Position numbers and translations under genes: made by a program. From Dermabacter sp. p3-SID358 (lineage in GTDB: Bacteria > Actinomycetota > Actinomycetes > Actinomycetales > Dermabacteraceae), in NCBI RefSeq assembly GCF_025147465.1, contig NZ_JALXOZ010000005.1, positions 1-64,000 on the forward strand: a stretch of 64,000 nt of DNA, given 5' to 3'. This document shows, one piece after another, positions 32,096 to 41,182 of this stretch. The notes beneath the pieces are model-generated. The model was not told the origin of the DNA and ran no database searches. It saw only the letters and a program-made list of their open reading frames with translations. Each line of letters starts with the position of its first letter. Position 1 is the first letter of the stretch.

Positions 32096-32983
32096 ATGGA
32101 GTCAGAGCCCCCATATACCGCGGTTGACGTTCGCGTCGACGCCGTGTGCGACCTGTGTCCCTCGATGCGTCGAGTCACCCTGAGTGGAGAAGGGCTTAGG
32201 AAGGCTGCTCCACTTTGCCTCGACCGTCGGATCAAGCTGGTGCTGCCCCGATACCGCGGTGATGCACTGGAGGACATCCCACGTACCCCGGACTGGTATG
32301 CCGGCCTCGTGTCTTTACCGCCACTTGATCAGCCGTCCCTGAGGACGTACACGGCACGCGCCATGCGTCCAGACAGGGCTGAGCTCGACGTCGATGTGGT
32401 GCGTCACGGTATCAGCGGCCCTGCGGGTCGTTGGATCGAAACCGTGGCTGTTGGCGATCGGCTTGTCGTTGCCGTCCCCCGCGCCGAGGTCGAGGGGATT
32501 GACACCATCGGCTTGGCTTGGCGTCCGGGCAGTGCCAAGAAAGTCCTGGTGGTTGGCGACGAAACCGCGGCACCGGCGATAGCGAACATCGCTGCCTCCC
32601 TGGCCCCAGATGCCGTCGGCACCATTGTGGTTGAGATGCCGACTCTCGAGGATACTTGGCCTCTCACTGCCCCGCCCGGGGTCGACGTTAGAGTGCTGTG
32701 CCGCGAAGGTGAAGCGCCAGGCAGTCTGCTCGAACGTGAACTTCACACGCTGACATGGCCGCCCGAAGCGCCTAAAAGTGTCACTGTTGGTGACCTTGAC
32801 GATGTCGCGGGAGTCCTGTGGGAGGAACCCGTCAGAGAGGCCGACGGCGAGCATTTCGCCTGGTTGGCAGGCGAAAAAGGGGCTGTGCAACGTATGCGCC
32901 GCTTCCTCGTACGCGAACGCGGCTGCCCCCGCGATCGGGTGGCCTTCATGAGCTACTGGCGTCAAGGGCACGCCGAATCCTAA
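32096..32983 (+). CDS. Siderophore-interacting protein (FAD-dependent ferric-siderophore reductase)
   Basis: A 295-residue SIP/ViuB-type protein that reduces imported ferric siderophores in the cytoplasm to free iron. Motifs include RRVTLSGEGL in the FAD domain, LRTYTARAMRPDRAELDVD-type flavin-binding residues, GPAGRWIETVAVGDRL, and a C-terminal SIP domain with VLVVGDETAAPAIANI and FAWLAGEKGAVQRMRRFLV. ATG 32096 is placed 20 bp after the iron box. It heads an operon with a binding protein, two permeases and an ATPase. Confidence 0.92.
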   Translation: MESEPPYTAVDVRVDAVCDLCPSMRRVTLSGEGLRKAAPLCLDRRIKLVLPRYRGDALEDIPRTPDWYAGLVSLPPLDQPSLRTYTARAMRPDRAELDVDVVRHGISGPAGRWIETVAVGDRLVVAVPRAEVEGIDTIGLAWRPGSAKKVLVVGDETAAPAIANIAASLAPDAVGTIVVEMPTLEDTWPLTAPPGVDVRVLCREGEAPGSLLERELHTLTWPPEAPKSVTVGDLDDVAGVLWEEPVREADGEHFAWLAGEKGAVQRMRRFLVRERGCPRDRVAFMSYWRQGHAES

Positions 32984-33036
32984 CCATCCCGGCGCGACCG
33001 CGTCGGTCTCGCATAACCCCTAAAGGAACATCAGAA

Positions 33037-34089
33037 ATGTACCCCTCAGATCAGCGTCTCAGCATGCCTCGTCGCGGGCTGCTCGCCCTGGCCGGAGCCT
33101 TCTCGCTGTCTGCCGTCACCGGTTGCGGCAGTAACCGTTCGAGTGCTGGGTCAACGTCCACCGAAACCGCGTCGGCGGGCAGTTTCCCCGTTGTGATTCG
33201 CCATGCCTTGGGATCCACGACCATCAAGCAGGCGCCTCAGCGAATTGTCACCATCGGGCAGGGCGCCACTGAGGCCCTCATCAGTATGGGGGTCTACCCG
33301 GTTGGCGTTGAAACCTATGCCTGGGGAGCTGACAAGGATGGACATCTACCCTGGAACCGAGAAGCCTTCGAGAAGGCAGGACGGCCCCTTCCAGCTCTAT
33401 TCGCCGGCGGTGAGCAACTCGACGTCGAGGCCATTGCGGAGCTCGAGCCCGACCTGATCCTCGCTCCATGGTCAGGGCTCACCCAGAAACAGTATGACCA
33501 ACTGACCGCGTTCTGCCCGACTGTCGCCTACGAGAAATCCGCCTGGACCACTACTTGGGACGGCGAGATCCGCATGGTGGCCAAGGCGCTGGGGCGCCCC
33601 AGCGACGGCGACAAAGTCATTAGCGACCTCAAGAAAACCCTCGCCGACACTGCTGCTCAGCACCCACATTGGGAAGGCACGACCTTCAGTTACATCTACA
33701 CTGAAGGCCAGGGAACGCTTGGCATTTTTCGTCCCACGGAACAACGCGTGGCCTTGATCAGCATGCTCGGCCTGACGGTCGACCCAATTGTCGATACCAT
33801 CACGGCCAACGATGGGTCCGATTGGGCGCTCATCAGCCTCGAGAATGCCGATAAGCTCAAGGATTCTGACCTCATCTTCACCTTTCATTTGGATGCCGCG
33901 ACCAAGAAACAGGCCACCTCGCAGCGGCTCTACTCGTCCATCCCTGCCATCAAGCGTGACAGCGTGGTGGCCCCGACTGACCCGCAGCTCGTCACAGCGA
34001 TCAGCATGATCAACCCGCTCACCGTGCCGTGGAGCCTTCCACGTCTCACTGATCTCATCGACCAGGCCGTCGCGAAGGTGACGGACTAA
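33037..34089 (+). CDS. Ferric-siderophore substrate-binding lipoprotein
   Basis: A 350-residue FepB/FecB-like binding protein. The signal is RRGLLALAGAFSLSAVTGC (lipobox VTGC), followed by a Ser/Thr-rich linker and the core IKQAPQRIVTIGQGATEAL. DLILAPWSGLTQKQYDQL lies near the middle. It captures ferric siderophores outside the membrane for the permeases downstream. AAAGGAAC precedes ATG 33037. It follows the reductase by 53 bp and precedes the first permease by 3 bp. Confidence 0.93.
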   Translation: MYPSDQRLSMPRRGLLALAGAFSLSAVTGCGSNRSSAGSTSTETASAGSFPVVIRHALGSTTIKQAPQRIVTIGQGATEALISMGVYPVGVETYAWGADKDGHLPWNREAFEKAGRPLPALFAGGEQLDVEAIAELEPDLILAPWSGLTQKQYDQLTAFCPTVAYEKSAWTTTWDGEIRMVAKALGRPSDGDKVISDLKKTLADTAAQHPHWEGTTFSYIYTEGQGTLGIFRPTEQRVALISMLGLTVDPIVDTITANDGSDWALISLENADKLKDSDLIFTFHLDAATKKQATSQRLYSSIPAIKRDSVVAPTDPQLVTAISMINPLTVPWSLPRLTDLIDQAVAKVTD

Positions 34090-34092
34090 CTC

Positions 34093-35079
34093 TTGCTGGC
34101 TCGTCGACGTACTCTGGTCGCCACCGCTCTCGTGGCGGTGGTGCTCGGTATCACCTGTGTGCTCAGTCTTGCTCTGGGCAGTAAAGCCATCGGACTCCGT
34201 GACCTGGCGGAAGCCATCCACAGTGGCGGCGATCCCCACGTGCGGGAGGTGCTGGCAGCACGTGTCCCACGCACCTTGTGCGGGCTGGTTGCGGGCGCTG
34301 CCCTCGCCAGTTCTGGCGCCGCGATCCAGACAGTCACTCGTAATCCCCTCGGGGATCCGGGGGTTCTGGGGCTGACAAGTGGTGCAGCAGCTGGAATCGT
34401 TACCGTCACGTCGATCCCCGGGCTCGCTGGCCTCCAGCTCGTCGGGGGAGCCTTCGCCGGAGCAGCGGCGGCCACGGTTGCAGTGATGGTACTTGGCAGT
34501 TTCGGGCGTGGCACCGATGCCACCAGGTTGGTACTCGCCGGGGCGGTGACGACAGCCGTCGCCGTTGCCTACTCGCAGGCCGTGAGCCTACGCCACAAGG
34601 CAGCCTTTGACGCGTTGCGCTATTGGTCAGCGGGATCGCTGGCGGTAGGCGACTTCCTCGATTGGTGGCCCGTGGTGGTGATCGCAGTCGCGGGCGCGGG
34701 GCTCTTCGCCGTGGGACGTGGGCTGGATGCCGTGGCTCTTGGCGACGAAGTTGCCGCGGGCCTGGGACACCATCCCGCACGTGTGCGCGCTCTCACTCTT
34801 ACCGCGGTGGCTCTGATGACCGCGGCCGCGACAGCGATTACTGGCCCTATCGTCTTCGTCGGTCTCGCTGCACCGCACTTGGCCCGACGATTCGCTCAAG
34901 GCTCGGCGCGTGCGCTCATCGGGTTGTGTTGTCTGATTGGGCCGGTACTCATGCTGCTGGCTGATGTGATTGGACGCCTGGTCCTGCGTCCTGCTGAGGT
35001 ACCTGTTGGAGTCGTGACCGCACTCTTGGGTGCGCCTTTGCTGCTCGCAGTAGTCCGCCGCTCACGAGGCGTGCTGTGA
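34093..35079 (+). CDS. FecCD-family siderophore permease 1
   Basis: A 328-residue polytopic permease. FecCD hallmarks are RVPRTLCGLVAGAALASSGA, RNPLGDPGVLGLTSGA and GPIVFVGLAAPHLARR near the end. It forms the membrane channel with the next permease. The start is TTG 34093, three bases after the binding-protein stop. The stop overlaps the next gene by four bases (GTGA). The substrate is probably a hydroxamate- or catecholate-type ferric siderophore, but nothing in the sequence decides which. Confidence 0.93.
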   Translation: MLARRRTLVATALVAVVLGITCVLSLALGSKAIGLRDLAEAIHSGGDPHVREVLAARVPRTLCGLVAGAALASSGAAIQTVTRNPLGDPGVLGLTSGAAAGIVTVTSIPGLAGLQLVGGAFAGAAAATVAVMVLGSFGRGTDATRLVLAGAVTTAVAVAYSQAVSLRHKAAFDALRYWSAGSLAVGDFLDWWPVVVIAVAGAGLFAVGRGLDAVALGDEVAAGLGHHPARVRALTLTAVALMTAAATAITGPIVFVGLAAPHLARRFAQGSARALIGLCCLIGPVLMLLADVIGRLVLRPAEVPVGVVTALLGAPLLLAVVRRSRGVL

Positions 35080-36110
35080 ACGCGGCCCCTACCTCCCTCG
35101 CCGCGAATCAGGACCGCGCCGCCCGTCTCGCCCAGCGCAGCCGTACCCGGCATGTCCTCGCGGTGGTGATTCTGGTGGTGGCTCTAGTGGCATCCTGCGC
35201 GTGGACGCTGGCCGTTGGCAGGCTCGGCACTCCCATTACACGTCAACCGCAAGCTTTGCTCGATCTCCTCACCGGACGCGGGAGCCTCGCTCTGACGACA
35301 CTGCGCGGGCCGCGCCTTGCCGTGGCGGTCGGGGCGGGTGCGGCGCTGGGACTGGCAGGAGCATTATTTCAGCGCGCTACTGCGAATCCACTCGTCACTC
35401 CCGATGTCATTGGGATTACCACCGCAGCTGGAGCTGGGATGGCGGTGGCGAGTGCGCTCAATGTTCCGACCAGTCTGGGCGCGCTGGGTGGTGCCCTTGC
35501 GGCCGGCCTCATCATCCCGTGGGCCACGACAACAGGCTTCCGTAATCCCGGCGCGGTGATCGTCGCAGGGATCGGTATTGCAGCGGCCTCCACCGCGTTG
35601 ACGCAGTTTGTCTTGGTTTTCTCGCGCCAGTCCGAGGCCATGGCTCTCGCGGCCGCACTCACCGGGTCGCTGACCGCGCGAACCTGGGGTGATGCTCTGG
35701 TCGTCTGGTCAGTGCTCCTCCCGCTGGGGCCGGTGGCGCTGGGGCTGCGTGTTGACCTCGATCTCATCAGCCTTGGCGACGATGCGGCTCACGGTCTCGG
35801 ATCGCGCCCGGCCAAGACGCGTTCTTTCGCGCTATTAGTGGGAATTCTGCTGACTGTGGGCGCGGTGGCAGCAGCAGGCCCGCTCGCCTTCGTGGCGCTC
35901 ACTGCCCCTCATTTGGCTCGTGGATTGACCGGGCGGCCGGCGATGGGATCCGCTGCGTTAGTCGGCGCGACGACGGTGTGCCTGGCTGATCTCGCCGTTC
36001 GACACGTGGCATTCCTGGCCGGGCTTCCCGTGGGTGTACTCACAGCCCTGATCGGCGGGCTTTTCCTTGGCGCGGTTCTCATCTCACAAATCCGGGAGGG
36101 CACACTATGA
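35076..36110 (+). CDS. FecCD-family siderophore permease 2
   Basis: A 344-residue permease paired with the gene before. It has the family signatures LRGPRLAVAVGAGAALGLAG, ANPLVTPDVIGITTAAGAGM and GPLAFVALTAPHLARG. The start is GTG 35076 overlapping the previous stop, and its own stop overlaps the ATPase start (ATGA). These overlaps suggest tight translational coupling through the operon. Confidence 0.93.
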   Translation: MNAAPTSLAANQDRAARLAQRSRTRHVLAVVILVVALVASCAWTLAVGRLGTPITRQPQALLDLLTGRGSLALTTLRGPRLAVAVGAGAALGLAGALFQRATANPLVTPDVIGITTAAGAGMAVASALNVPTSLGALGGALAAGLIIPWATTTGFRNPGAVIVAGIGIAAASTALTQFVLVFSRQSEAMALAAALTGSLTARTWGDALVVWSVLLPLGPVALGLRVDLDLISLGDDAAHGLGSRPAKTRSFALLVGILLTVGAVAAAGPLAFVALTAPHLARGLTGRPAMGSAALVGATTVCLADLAVRHVAFLAGLPVGVLTALIGGLFLGAVLISQIREGTL

Positions 36111-36898
36111 CCAGTTCGGCAATCGACATGAACGAGCTCACCATTCGCTTCGGTGGCCTGACCGCTGTCGACCGCCTTAGTGCCACGGTGCCGAAGGGAA
36201 GCTTCAGCGTCGTCATCGGCCCTAACGGGTGTGGCAAGTCGACCTTGTTGCGCGCTGTGGCCCAGGTGCGGCCGGCCGACGAGGGTAGTGTTACGGTGCT
36301 CGGCCACGATGTTGCCCGTATGGGGCGTCGACAGCTGGCCCGCACCTGCAGTCTTTTGCCGCAGACCACCGTGGCCCCACGTGGTCTGCGCGTGGGCGAA
36401 CTCGTGGCGCGTGGCCGCCACCCCTACCATTCGTTTCTCCGTAGCAGTGCACCCGGTGACAGTGAGGCCATTAACCGGGCGGTTGAACGCGCCGGAGTTG
36501 CCGACCTCGTCGGCCGGTACGTGCACGAGCTGTCTGGTGGCCAGCGGCAGCGTGTTTGGTTGGCGATGGTCCTTGCCCAGGACACCCCAGTCATCCTTCT
36601 GGATGAGCCGACCACATTTCTGGACCTCTCGGCGCAGTACTTACTTCTCGATCTATGCTCCGACCTGGTCGATGAAGGTCGTACGGTCATGGCCGTTCTG
36701 CACGATCTGCCCCAGGCAGCTGCCTACGCCGATCACGTGCTTATGTTGAACCAAGGACGATTGGTTGCCGCGGGGCCTCCTGCCGAGGTGATCACTGAGG
36801 AGAACGTGGAGGAGACCTACCGAATCAAATGCCGCGTGGACCTCGAGGATCCGCGTGGGCCGGTGGTGCTTCCGCTTGCTCGCAAACATCGACTGTGA
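36107..36898 (+). CDS. Ferric-siderophore ABC transporter ATPase
   Basis: A 263-residue FepC-like ATPase that energises the two permeases. Walker A is GPNGCGKSTLLRA (about residues 38-50), the signature is LSGGQRQRVWLAMVL, Walker B is VILLDEPTTFLDL and the switch histidine is in MAVLHDLPQAA. It is the last gene of the iron-boxed operon. About 130 bp without a gene follow before the second VOC gene on the opposite strand. Confidence 0.95.
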   Translation: MTSSAIDMNELTIRFGGLTAVDRLSATVPKGSFSVVIGPNGCGKSTLLRAVAQVRPADEGSVTVLGHDVARMGRRQLARTCSLLPQTTVAPRGLRVGELVARGRHPYHSFLRSSAPGDSEAINRAVERAGVADLVGRYVHELSGGQRQRVWLAMVLAQDTPVILLDEPTTFLDLSAQYLLLDLCSDLVDEGRTVMAVLHDLPQAAAYADHVLMLNQGRLVAAGPPAEVITEENVEETYRIKCRVDLEDPRGPVVLPLARKHRL

Positions 36899-37030
36899 AG
36901 AAGCCGGCGCCGCCCCGTGAGTCGTTCAAATCCGACGGCTCGAGGCGGTGAGATGCTGATCCCAGGTTCGGTATGCACGCAGTGGACTGCGATCTGAAAC
37001 AAGGAAGTGTTGAACAGTTCCGATCTGGGT

Positions 37031-37384
37031 CTAACCAGGGGTGGGGCCGCCCACACAGAACTCGTTGCCTTCCGGATCCTGCATAACGGTCCACACGAGA
37101 CCCGGTGCTTCATGACTGCCGAGTTCGGTGGCGCCTAGCTTCTTGAGGCGCTCTACTAAAGCTTCGCGTTCAACCCCGCCGCCGTCGAGATGCACGCGGT
37201 TTTTACCGGGAGTGGGATCTTCAACGCGCTGAAAGCCGAGTGCCGGAGTAGAGTCGAGCAAAACGAAGTCTCCGTAGTCGGCGGCGATAGCGCATCCTGT
37301 GGCGGACGCCCAGAATTCAGCGAGCTTAGAGGGATCGTCGCAGTCGAAGGTTACCTGGCGGATAGCAAAGGTTGCGTCACGCAT
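37031..37384 (-). CDS. VOC-family (glyoxalase-fold) protein, copy 2
   Basis: A 117-residue VOC protein closely similar to the gene at 16461-16811 over its whole length: both share AADYGDFV, DSTPALGFQRV, DPTPGKNR, LGATELG and MQDPEGNEFCVG. The start is MRDATF (37384) or MRT nine bases earlier. The substrate is unknown. It sits at the right edge of the accessory region, and its sister sits near the left edge of the metal modules in the same orientation. Confidence 0.88.
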   Translation of the reverse strand: MRDATFAIRQVTFDCDDPSKLAEFWASATGCAIAADYGDFVLLDSTPALGFQRVEDPTPGKNRVHLDGGGVEREALVERLKKLGATELGSHEAPGLVWTVMQDPEGNEFCVGGPTPG

Positions 37385-37484
37385 AGTCCGCATCGTACTT
37401 GTGTGTCGTTGCTTCTGCCTGTTAATCGCAGGTAGGTAAATGCCCAACGGTGCGCCGTGGGATTCTGCTTTAATGCCTCGGTCG

Positions 37485-38273
37485 CTATCGACTCGTGTCA
37501 CGTCGACGCTGGGCAGTGACAAGTGCGTAACCGGTAGTGGAGTCGATCCGCCCGGAAGCATCGGCGTGGGCCTCGAGGTGATCGCGCAGCGCGGTCCAAA
37601 GAGCCTCTCGGCGGGCACCGGCATTGTCAGCCATCCAAGCGTGCGTGGGGCTTCCTTCTCGGTAAAGCTGCATACCCTCTTCGACGCTTTCGAATGACCA
37701 CTCCAGGTCGAGGTGTTCGATGCTGATGTGGTCGAACCACGGCGACAAACGCTCGTGCGCTACATCGTCGACGCCCCAGGCCATGTGGGGTGGGGTTTGC
37801 GTCGAGGAGCCGGGGCTCACGGCTTCCGACATCGCGTCGGTCATCGTCGCGAGAAAACCTTTGAGATTCCACGTGGCCATCACAAGGGTTCCGCCAGGAC
37901 GAAGGATCCGAGCCCACTCTTCGGGTCCAGCTACGGGATCGCAAAACATGGAGCCAAACGTGCTTGTCAACGCCTCGTAGGCGGAATCCTCTAGCCCGGT
38001 TGCCTCCCCTTGGGTGCCAAGCCATGTGGCCCCAGGTGCGCGCCGCTGCCCGATCGTGCGGATCCGTGCGGTCGGCTCAATGGCGGTCACGGAGTAGCCG
38101 CGGCTGAGGAGCTCCGCGACACCTTCGCCGTGCCCGGAACCGATGTCAGCGACGATCGCGGGGCTTTCCACGAATTGAGCCAGTCGGGTGGCAACGAGGG
38201 CAGAGACGGGCTGCAGGCGTGCGGCGGTCGGGGCGTAGTCGCTTGCGGACCAAATATCGGTGGGAGAGCTCAT
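37485..38273 (-). CDS. SAM-dependent methyltransferase
   Basis: A 262-residue class I methyltransferase. The SAM-binding motif I is VADIGSGHGEGVAELL (about residues 39-54), a motif II acidic residue follows in VTAIEPTARI, and WARILRPGGTLVMATWNL is the post-motif region. The layout is like UbiE/Methyltransf_11 proteins. The target is unknown. It appears monocistronic and may be the first chromosomal gene right of the accessory region. Confidence 0.85.
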   Translation of the reverse strand: MSSPTDIWSASDYAPTAARLQPVSALVATRLAQFVESPAIVADIGSGHGEGVAELLSRGYSVTAIEPTARIRTIGQRRAPGATWLGTQGEATGLEDSAYEALTSTFGSMFCDPVAGPEEWARILRPGGTLVMATWNLKGFLATMTDAMSEAVSPGSSTQTPPHMAWGVDDVAHERLSPWFDHISIEHLDLEWSFESVEEGMQLYREGSPTHAWMADNAGARREALWTALRDHLEAHADASGRIDSTTGYALVTAQRRRDTSR

Positions 38274-38517
38274 ACGCCCACACTACATGAGAAGCGTTAT
38301 CAGAAATCTTTCGCGGTAGCGCGCGGCAGGCCCGCTCAAGTAGTCAGAGGTGACGCTGGCGAGGATTCGGAGCGAGGGCATCACCATGCCCTTACCGCCA
38401 AGGTGCCGAGGAGTTCATGTTCGCCTAAGGACGCACGCCTTGCGCGTTCGTCACCCCGAACTACGCCCAGCCTTTCCTGCAACGCTGGCCCCGCAACTCC
38501 ACACGGAAGGGGAAACC

Positions 38518-38946
38518 ATGAGTTGGGAAGAAGACATCGACGCTCTCGCCGAAAAGGGAAACGAACGCATGGATGCTGAGGATTACCTTGGCGCGGTGGA
38601 GTTTTTCGATCTTGCCTGGACAATGCTCCCGGAGCCAAAAACACAGTGGCCGCAAGCGACGTGGCTGCTTGCGAGCATCGGCGATGCGCACGTGCTCCGC
38701 GGGGATTTCGAAACTGCGCACGCGGCGCTCACGACGTGCATGCACTGCCCTGAGGCGATTGGAAACCCGTTCATTCACTTGCGTCTTGGCCAGGCGCAAT
38801 TCGAGCTTGGCAACGAGCCGCGAGCGGCGGATGAACTCATGCGTGCGTACATGGGGGCGGGACCGGAGATTTTTTCCGACGAAGACCCGAAGTACATCGA
38901 CTTCTTGGCGAGCAAGGCCGCCCATATCGAGCGCCCGATCAGCTGA
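38518..38946 (+). CDS. Tetratricopeptide-like protein
   Basis: A 142-residue helical protein, SWEEDIDALAEKGNERMDAE with TPR-like repeats: DYLGAVEFFDLAWTMLPEP, then GDAHVLRGDFETAHAALTTC and RLGQAQFELGNEPRAADELM. GGAAGGGG precedes the ATG at 38518. It is probably a protein-binding factor of unknown partner. It converges with the following GNAT gene, overlapping by eight bases. Confidence 0.75.
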   Translation: MSWEEDIDALAEKGNERMDAEDYLGAVEFFDLAWTMLPEPKTQWPQATWLLASIGDAHVLRGDFETAHAALTTCMHCPEAIGNPFIHLRLGQAQFELGNEPRAADELMRAYMGAGPEIFSDEDPKYIDFLASKAAHIERPIS

Positions 38947-39367
38947 AGCTCACGAAAACACGCACCTGTTCGCTGAGGTCGCCGAGGTCGCGGGTTTCAG
39001 TGAAGCCCATGGCTTCGTAAAACGAGCGTGTGGCTTGCCCGCAGCCGGTCATGAGTACTTTTTGTCGTACGTCGCCATAGGGCTCAAACGCGCGCGAGAA
39101 GAGCTCGCGCCCGATTCCACGGCGGTGGTGACTTGGCCTCACGAGAATGTCTTGGAGATAGACGATGGTAAGTCCGTCGCCGACGATGCGGGCGAGCCCC
39201 ACGAGCTCATCACCAACTCTCGCGGTGACGATCCGAAGAGAGGCATCAATCGCTGCTTCGAGCCGGTCAGGGGTGCGAGTGTAGACCGTCCAACCGACGG
39301 AATCGTAAAGCGAAACAAGCTCTTCACGCGTGGGCACGTCATCGATCGCGTAGGTCACGAAATCCAT
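38939..39367 (-). CDS. GNAT-family acetyltransferase
   Basis: A 142-residue acetyltransferase. The acetyl-CoA-binding segment is DILVRPSHHRRGIGRELFSR (Q/R-x-x-G-x-G/A pattern), followed by MTGCGQATRSFYEAMGFTE. The substrate, a small amine or a protein N-terminus, is unknown. It ends inside the end of the TPR gene on the opposite strand. Confidence 0.88.
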   Translation of the reverse strand: MDFVTYAIDDVPTREELVSLYDSVGWTVYTRTPDRLEAAIDASLRIVTARVGDELVGLARIVGDGLTIVYLQDILVRPSHHRRGIGRELFSRAFEPYGDVRQKVLMTGCGQATRSFYEAMGFTETRDLGDLSEQVRVFVSFS

Positions 39368-39396
39368 GGACGCAAGCCTACCGTCGGAAATAGTGA

Positions 39397-39438
39397 AGCC
39401 CCCGCCTTCTCGCAGATACGCGAGCAGGCGGGGGCTTC
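39397..39438 (-). terminator. Terminator hairpin after the PRC-barrel gene
   Basis: AAGCCCCCGCCT (39397-39408) and AGGCGGGGGCTT (39427-39438) pair, with an inner CTCGC/GCGAG stem. On the minus strand it stands about 30 bp after the stop of the PRC-barrel gene. The T-run is short, so termination may be bidirectional and partial. Confidence 0.7.
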
Positions 39439-39464
39439 TTCGAGCCCTAGCTCCTGAAAGCTAC

Positions 39465-40382
39465 TCAGATGGTGTCGCCCTTGCGGTTGCCCTCGGCGTC
39501 AACGCCGTCGACGGCAACCTCTTCGCGCGAAACGTCGGTCGCAACCTTCTCGGTGTCCTGAACGGTGCGGGTGCCCACGCGGACATCCTCGGTCGCAACG
39601 GTCTCCTTGTTCACGACGGGACGCTCTTCGGAGATCGACACCTCGACCTCGTCCTCGCCGAGGGGAGCGTCGGTTGCGGTGCCGGTCGCGGGGGTGCGCT
39701 CGACCACGAACTCTTCGCGCTCAACGGGAACCTCAACGGTCTTGGTGTCGGTCACGACGTGCTTGCGAAGGCGCACGCGGCCGGTCTCGACCTTCTCGGT
39801 GCCAACGTTGACCTGCTCCTCGTGGAGGGTGATCTTCTGCTCGCCGTTGACGTCGGCAGCCTCGCGGCGATCCGCATCAGCGGCAACGCCCTCGCGCTCG
39901 TTACCGGCGGCTCCGGCAACACCAGCGGTACCGGCGGTGGCAACACCGGCGGTTCCGACGCCTGCTGCGCTCTCGTTGCCCGCCGCGTTATCTGCGGGGC
40001 CCTGCTGGTTGAGGTCGCGATCGTCGCGAGCCTCGCCCGCGTCGCCGGTGGTCTCGGTGCCGTAGCCCGGATCCTTCACGCCGTAGTAGCGGTACAGTTC
40101 GTTTTCCTGCTCGGGGGTGAGCTCGCCGTCCTCGCTGATGTTCGGCGCGTCCTTCACGAAGTCCTTCTCGTAGGGGACGGTGATCTCGTCGCCGCTGAGC
40201 TGAGCTTCGTCGAGGGGAATGAAGGTCTCGTTCGAGCCGAAGAGGCCCGTGTTGACGGTGACCCACGAGGGCTCGCCGGTGCTGTTGTGGAGGTAGACCT
40301 GGCCGACCGAGCCGATCTTGTTGCCGTCACGGTCGATAACGGTGGCCTTCTGGAGAGTATCGATCTGATCGCGGAGGTTCAT
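39465..40382 (-). CDS. PRC-barrel and DUF2382 (YsnF-like) stress protein
   Basis: A 305-residue, strongly acidic protein. The N-terminal PRC-barrel (VIDRDGNKIGSVGQVYLHNS, residues about 17-90) is followed by a linker rich in Gly/Ala/Thr. The C-terminal DUF2382 domain (ITLHEEQVNVGTEKVETGRV) runs on in repeated valine/glutamate strands. YsnF-type proteins are associated with general stress in Gram-positive bacteria. GAAAGGACG precedes the ATG. It is a single-gene unit with its own terminator. Confidence 0.88.
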   Translation of the reverse strand: MNLRDQIDTLQKATVIDRDGNKIGSVGQVYLHNSTGEPSWVTVNTGLFGSNETFIPLDEAQLSGDEITVPYEKDFVKDAPNISEDGELTPEQENELYRYYGVKDPGYGTETTGDAGEARDDRDLNQQGPADNAAGNESAAGVGTAGVATAGTAGVAGAAGNEREGVAADADRREAADVNGEQKITLHEEQVNVGTEKVETGRVRLRKHVVTDTKTVEVPVEREEFVVERTPATGTATDAPLGEDEVEVSISEERPVVNKETVATEDVRVGTRTVQDTEKVATDVSREEVAVDGVDAEGNRKGDTI

Positions 40383-40636
40383 GGCTTTCGTCCTTTCCTC
40401 GAGCTTTGTCTTGTTCAGACTTTCGAGACACTGTGGGAAGCTCGTGAGCGTCTCTTATGGAGCGCTCGGAGCCCTGTGCCCCAAGCGAGATCCAACTTTC
40501 CATGAGTACCTTGAGGCTTTTTCCACGTTGGCTGACCGTCGCGTGGAAGGAACCTTGCCGCGCGCTGAACATAGTGTTCCGAGCCTGAAAGAGGCATGCG
40601 TGCGATTTTCAGGTTCGAGTGAGAAACAATGGAGGA

Positions 40637-41182
40637 ATGGACTTCAAAGTTCGAGCTGCCCACCCTCAAGAAGCGTTCGCCGTTAGCGAACTTGCTGCCC
40701 TCACCTTCCCTTTGGCTTCTCCTCCGACGCTTGCTCAGGCCCACATCGACGCCTATGTTCGCGAGAACCTCACCCCCGAACATTTTGCTGCGCACATCGA
40801 TCACCCGGAGCACGATGTGCTCGTGGCAACCGTCGGAAAAGAGCTTGTTGGTTACGCGCTCCTGCTCTTCGGGCCAGATGGCGCCCCCGCCCCGCACCTC
40901 GGTGTGACGCTCCAGCAGGCGGGACTCCTCTCCAAGTGCTACACCGTTCCCGAGATGCACGGCAAAGGTATCGCGGCGGCACTCCTCGAAGCCGCCGAAG
41001 AACGTGCTCGTGAACGCGGCGTGGAGGGACTATGGCTCAACGCGAATGCCGACAACAACCGGGCGCAGCGCTTTTACACCAAGCACGGATGGGAGCGCGT
41101 GGGCGATATCGATTTCGTGGTGGGTGAGGTAGTGCACCACGACCCCGTTTTTCAAAAGCCCGTATTTCAAAAGGACGTTTAG
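40637..41182 (+). CDS. GNAT-family acetyltransferase
   Basis: A 181-residue acetyltransferase with [20 protein letters not shown] (the CoA-binding region; [10 protein letters not shown] fits the motif A) and [25 protein letters not shown]. The start is uncertain. The purine-rich GGAGGA lies directly against ATG 40637, and GTG 40619 would be the alternative. The substrate is unknown. The end meets the phosphate transporter gene from the other strand with a 4-base overlap. Confidence 0.85.
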   Translation: MDFKVRAAHPQEAFAVSELAALTFPLASPPTLAQAHIDAYVRENLTPEHFAAHIDHPEHDVLVATVGKELVGYALLLFGPDGAPAPHLGVTLQQAGLLSKCYTVPEMHGKGIAAALLEAAEERARERGVEGLWLNANADNNRAQRFYTKHGWERVGDIDFVVGEVVHHDPVFQKPVFQKDV

